Source: Cladorhizidae sp. MBARI D1340-BT2 (Eukaryota > Porifera > Demospongiae > Poecilosclerida > Cladorhizidae). From it: a stretch of 64,000 bases of DNA. Below the pieces are notes generated by a model. It had not been told where the DNA came from, searched no databases, and saw nothing but the letters and a program-made list of their open reading frames with translations. The stretch covers positions 39,888,349 to 39,952,348 of the forward strand of contig JAQNBH010000002.1 of assembly GCA_028752905.1 (NCBI GenBank), written 5' to 3'. Positions 59,756 to 64,000 of this stretch are shown piece by piece; positions within the stretch are counted from its first letter, which is position 1, and each line of letters begins with the position of its first letter. Made by a program: the position numbers and the translations under genes.

Positions 59756-62325
59756 GTGCCCTGTGTGAGGAGTGTGGAGTGTGGAGGTATAGTGAAGCTC
59801 TGTGCCCTGTGTGAGGAGTGTGGAGATCTAGTGAAACTCTGTGCCCTGTGTGAGGAGTGTGGAGGTCTAGTGAAACTCTGTGCCCTGTGTGAGGAGTGTG
59901 GAGGTCTAGTGAAACTCTGTGTCCTGTGTGAGGAGTGTGGAGGTCTAGTGAAACTTTGTGCCCTGTGTGAGGAGTGTGGAGGTCTAGTGAAACTCTGTGC
60001 CCTGTGTGAGGAGTGCGGAGGTCTAGTGAAACTCTGTGTCCTGTGTGAGGAGTGCGGAGGTCTAGCGAAACGTTGTGCCCTGTGTGAGGAGTGTGGAGGT
60101 CTAGTGAAACTCTGTGCCCTGTGTGAGGAGTGTGGAGGTCTAGTGAAACTCTGTGCCCTGTGTGAGGAGTGTGGAGGTCTAGTGAAACTCTGTGTCCTGT
60201 GTGAGGAGTGTGGAGGTCTAGTGAAACTTTGTGCCCTGTGTGAGGAGTGTGGAGGTCTAGTGAAACTCTGTGTCCTGTGTGAGGAGTGTGGAGGTCTAGT
60301 GAAACTTTGTGCCCTGTGTGAGGAGTGTGGAGGTCTAGTGAAACTCTGTGTCCTGTGTGAGGAGTGTGGAGGTCTAGTGAAACTTTGTGCCCTGTGTGAG
60401 GAGTGTGGAGGTCTAGTGAAACTCTGTGTCCTGTGTGAGGAGTGTGGAGGTCTAGTGAAACTTTGTGCCCTGTGTGAGGAGTGTGGAGGTCTAGTGAAAC
60501 TTTGTGCCCTGTGTGAGGAGTGTGGATGTCTAGTGAAACTCTGTGCCCTGTGTGAGGAGTGTGGAGGTCTATTGAAACTCTGTGCCCTGTGTGAGGAGTG
60601 TGGAGGTCTAGTGAAGCTCTGTGGAGATCTAGTGAAACTCTGTGCCCTGTGTGAGGAGTGTGGAGGTCTAGTGAAAATCTGTGCCCTGTGTGAGAAGTGT
60701 GGAGGTCTAATGAAACTCTGTGTCCTGTGTGAGGAGTGTGGAGGTCTAGTGAAACTTTGTGCCCTGTGTGAGGAGTGTGGAGGTCTAGTGAAACTCTGTG
60801 CCCTGTGTGAGGAGTGTGGAGGTCTATTGAAACTCTGTGCCCTGTGTGAGGAGTGTGGAGGTCTAGTGAAGCTCTGTGCCCTGTGTGAGGAGTGTGGAGA
60901 TCTAGTGAAACTCTGTGCCCTGTGTGAGGAGTGTGGAGGTCTAGTGAAACTCTGTGCCCTGTGTGAGGAGTGTGGAGGTCTAGTGAAACTCTGTGTCCTG
61001 TGTGAGGAGTGTGGAGGTCTAGTGAAACTCTGTGCCCTGTGTGAGGAGTGTGGAGGTCTAGTGAAACATTGTGCCCTGTGTGAGGAGTGTGGAGGTCTAG
61101 TGAAACTCTGTGCCCTGTGTGAGGAGTGTGGAGGTCTAGTGAAACTCTGTGCCCTGTGTGAGGAGTGTGGAGGTCTAGTGAAACTCTGTGTCCTGTGTGA
61201 GGAGTGTGGAGGTCTAGTGAAACTTTGTGCCCTGTGTGAGGAGTGTGGAGGTCTAGTGAAGCTCTGTGCCCTGTGTGAGGAGTGTGGAGATCTAGTGAAA
61301 CTCTGTGCCCTGTGTGAGGAGTGTGGAGGTCTAGTGAAACTCTGTGCCCTGTGTGAGGAGTGTGGAGGTCTAATGAAACTCTGTGTCCTGTGTGAGGAGT
61401 GTGGAGGTCTAGTGAAACTTTGTGCCCTGTGTGAGGAGTGTGGAGGTCTAGTGAAACTCTGTGCCCTGTGTGAGGAGTGTGGAGGTCTATTGAAACTCAG
61501 TGCCCTGTGTGAGGAGTGTGGAGTGTGGAGGTCTAGTGAAGCTCTGTGCCCTGTGTGAGGAGTGTGGAGATCTAGTGAAACTCTGTGCCCTGTGTGAGGA
61601 GTGCGGAGGTCTAGTGAAACTTTGTGCCCTGTGTGAGGAGTGTGGAGGTCTAGTGAAACTCTGTGCCCTGTGTGAGGAGTGTGGAGGTCTAGTGAAACTC
61701 TGTGCCCTGTGTGAGGAGTGTGGAGGTCTAGTGAAACTCTGTGTCCTGTGTGAGGAGTGTGGAGGTCTAGTGAAACTCTGTGTCCTGTGTGAGGAGTGTG
61801 GAGGTCTAGTGAAACTTTGTGCCCTGTGTGAGGAGTGTGGAGGTCTAGTGAAACTCTGTGTCCTGTGTGAGGAGTGTGGAGGTCTAGTGAAACTTTGTGC
61901 CCTGTGTGAGGAGTGTGGAGGTCTAGTGAAACTTTGTGCCCTGTGTGAGGAGTGTGGATGTCTAGTGAAACTCTGTGCCCTGTGTGAGGAGTGTGGAGGT
62001 CTAGTGAAACTCTGTGCCCTGTGTGAGGAGTGTGGAGGTCTATTGAAACTCTGTGCCCTGTGTGAGGAGTGTGGAGGTCTAGTGAAGCTCTGTGCCCTGT
62101 GTGAGGAGTGTGGAGATCTAGTGAAACTCTGTGCCCTGTGTGAGGAGTGTGGAGGTCTAGTGAAACTCTGTGCCCTGTGTGAGGAGTGTGGAGGTCTAAT
62201 GAAACTCTGTGTCCTGTGTGAGGAGTGTGGAGGTCTAGTGAAACTTTGTGCCCTGTGTGAGGAGTGTGGAGGTCTAGTGAAACTCTGTGCCCTGTGTGAG
62301 GAGTGTGGAGGTCTATTGAAACTCA
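59756..62325 (+). repeat. 2,570-bp duplicated block, first copy
   Basis: Repeats as 62326-64000, cut off by the window end. Both copies share rare variants: gaggtatagtgaagc (59785 and 62355) and tctagcgaaacg (60061 and 62631), plus an 18-bp deleted monomer at 60621 and 63191. I found two single-base differences (60677 and 61068). Confidence 0.88.
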
Positions 62326-64000
62326 GTGCCCTGTGTGAGGAGTGTGGAGTGTGGAGGTATAGTGAAGCTCTGTGCCCTGTGTGAGGAGTGTGGAGATCTA
62401 GTGAAACTCTGTGCCCTGTGTGAGGAGTGTGGAGGTCTAGTGAAACTCTGTGCCCTGTGTGAGGAGTGTGGAGGTCTAGTGAAACTCTGTGTCCTGTGTG
62501 AGGAGTGTGGAGGTCTAGTGAAACTTTGTGCCCTGTGTGAGGAGTGTGGAGGTCTAGTGAAACTCTGTGCCCTGTGTGAGGAGTGCGGAGGTCTAGTGAA
62601 ACTCTGTGTCCTGTGTGAGGAGTGCGGAGGTCTAGCGAAACGTTGTGCCCTGTGTGAGGAGTGTGGAGGTCTAGTGAAACTCTGTGCCCTGTGTGAGGAG
62701 TGTGGAGGTCTAGTGAAACTCTGTGCCCTGTGTGAGGAGTGTGGAGGTCTAGTGAAACTCTGTGTCCTGTGTGAGGAGTGTGGAGGTCTAGTGAAACTTT
62801 GTGCCCTGTGTGAGGAGTGTGGAGGTCTAGTGAAACTCTGTGTCCTGTGTGAGGAGTGTGGAGGTCTAGTGAAACTTTGTGCCCTGTGTGAGGAGTGTGG
62901 AGGTCTAGTGAAACTCTGTGTCCTGTGTGAGGAGTGTGGAGGTCTAGTGAAACTTTGTGCCCTGTGTGAGGAGTGTGGAGGTCTAGTGAAACTCTGTGTC
63001 CTGTGTGAGGAGTGTGGAGGTCTAGTGAAACTTTGTGCCCTGTGTGAGGAGTGTGGAGGTCTAGTGAAACTTTGTGCCCTGTGTGAGGAGTGTGGATGTC
63101 TAGTGAAACTCTGTGCCCTGTGTGAGGAGTGTGGAGGTCTATTGAAACTCTGTGCCCTGTGTGAGGAGTGTGGAGGTCTAGTGAAGCTCTGTGGAGATCT
63201 AGTGAAACTCTGTGCCCTGTGTGAGGAGTGTGGAGGTCTAGTGAAACTCTGTGCCCTGTGTGAGAAGTGTGGAGGTCTAATGAAACTCTGTGTCCTGTGT
63301 GAGGAGTGTGGAGGTCTAGTGAAACTTTGTGCCCTGTGTGAGGAGTGTGGAGGTCTAGTGAAACTCTGTGCCCTGTGTGAGGAGTGTGGAGGTCTATTGA
63401 AACTCTGTGCCCTGTGTGAGGAGTGTGGAGGTCTAGTGAAGCTCTGTGCCCTGTGTGAGGAGTGTGGAGATCTAGTGAAACTCTGTGCCCTGTGTGAGGA
63501 GTGTGGAGGTCTAGTGAAACTCTGTGCCCTGTGTGAGGAGTGTGGAGGTCTAGTGAAACTCTGTGTCCTGTGTGAGGAGTGTGGAGGTCTAGTGAAACTC
63601 TGTGCCCTGTGTGAGGAGTGTGGAGGTCTAGTGAAACTTTGTGCCCTGTGTGAGGAGTGTGGAGGTCTAGTGAAACTCTGTGCCCTGTGTGAGGAGTGTG
63701 GAGGTCTAGTGAAACTCTGTGCCCTGTGTGAGGAGTGTGGAGGTCTAGTGAAACTCTGTGTCCTGTGTGAGGAGTGTGGAGGTCTAGTGAAACTTTGTGC
63801 CCTGTGTGAGGAGTGTGGAGGTCTAGTGAAGCTCTGTGCCCTGTGTGAGGAGTGTGGAGATCTAGTGAAACTCTGTGCCCTGTGTGAGGAGTGTGGAGGT
63901 CTAGTGAAACTCTGTGCCCTGTGTGAGGAGTGTGGAGGTCTAATGAAACTCTGTGTCCTGTGTGAGGAGTGTGGAGGTCTAGTGAAACTTTGTGCCCTGT
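62326..64000 (+). repeat. 2,570-bp duplicated block, second copy, incomplete
   Basis: Head-to-tail second copy of 59756-62325, 1,675 bp of which fall in the window. It lacks the two private changes of the first copy at the matching positions 63247 and 63638. Confidence 0.88.

Larger units (their letters stand above)
13379..64000. repeat. 39B megasatellite, about 1,300 monomers, continues past the window
   Basis: Unbroken tandem array of a 39-bp unit (ccctgtgtgaggagtgtgga then ggtctagtgaaactctgtg). Monomer types differ at few sites: ctctgtgccc, ctctgtgtcc or ctttgtgccc; gatctag, gatgtctag or gaagtctag; gaagctctg; ctattg and ctaatg; gagtgcgg and gaatgtgg. One + frame reads LCALCEECGGLVK and one - frame reads HRVSLDLHTPHTG without stops for kilobases. 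This is a by-product of a 39-bp unit: most + frame stretches begin with GTG, not ATG, and they are broken by 25 frameshifting 7-bp insertions and by gtgttgag stops. The + strand unit has 15 G and 6 C. Confidence 0.98.

Noticed and set aside
13379..64000. Very long Cys-rich open frames (LCALCEECGGLVK repeats of up to about 1,280 codons) as a giant repeat protein
   Set aside because: The frame is open because 39 is a multiple of three and the unit lacks stops in that phase. The stretches start at GTG, are broken by 25 frameshifting 7-bp insertions and by gtgttgag stops, and a minus-strand frame is equally open. No introns, promoter or unique domain accompany them.
13379..64000. G-quadruplex array
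   Set aside because: The 39B unit has only GG doublets, three per unit and unevenly spaced; no runs of three or more G occur in the consensus.
1..64000. tRNA or rRNA genes
   Set aside because: No B-box-like GGTTCGAATCC, cloverleaf or rRNA-like conserved block was seen in the unique parts; the arrays do not contain them.

Overview
The window is eukaryotic and almost certainly metazoan: tandem satellite DNA, metazoan-type TTAGGG telomere-like cores, animal-type promoter boxes and spliceosomal signals, and nothing of bacterial gene organisation. A marine invertebrate is plausible and a sponge is possible, but nothing here fixes the species. About 93% of the window is tandem repeat. I find no complete protein-coding gene. 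The long open frames over the arrays arise because two of the repeat units (39 bp, 24 bp) are multiples of three and poor in stops.

Layout. Positions 1-13378 hold a composite repeat built from the same modules in cyclic order: a 24-bp array (telomere-like core), a 39-bp array here called 39A (reads MPSLEDYSLDTPI), then a spacer of about 630-670 bp ending in one or two monomers of a second 39-bp repeat, 39B. 24-bp arrays lie at 1-1242, 2916-4073, 10304-11133 and 12325-13011. 39A arrays lie at 1243-2286, 8221-9636, 11134-11592 and 13012-13378. Spacers lie at 2287-2915, 9637-10303 and 11593-12324. The three spacer copies differ by only a few bases. Each carries AATAAA near its left edge, then an RFX X-box-like motif and a TATA box pointing right, so one module may be a satellite transcription unit.

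Positions 4074-8220 are a non-satellite island lying where the other modules have the 24-bp array joined directly to 39A. It holds two diverged copies of a MITE-like element, a 68-bp minisatellite, microsatellites, and two weak exon candidates on the minus strand: a first exon near 6402-6459 and a terminal exon at 7874-7994.

From 13379 to the end of the window (and beyond) there is one 39B megasatellite of about 1,300 monomers. It has nearly no indels other than a recurrent 7-bp insertion (25 sites) and a recurrent 18-bp deletion (8 sites). These markers reveal nested higher-order structure: 78-bp dimers, a 514-bp 13-monomer unit, and larger duplications with offsets of 975, 2,570, 7,360 and about 19,811 bp. 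The 39A and 39B units share one 10-bp word in opposite orientation, and base composition flips from C-rich to G-rich on the + strand at their junction.
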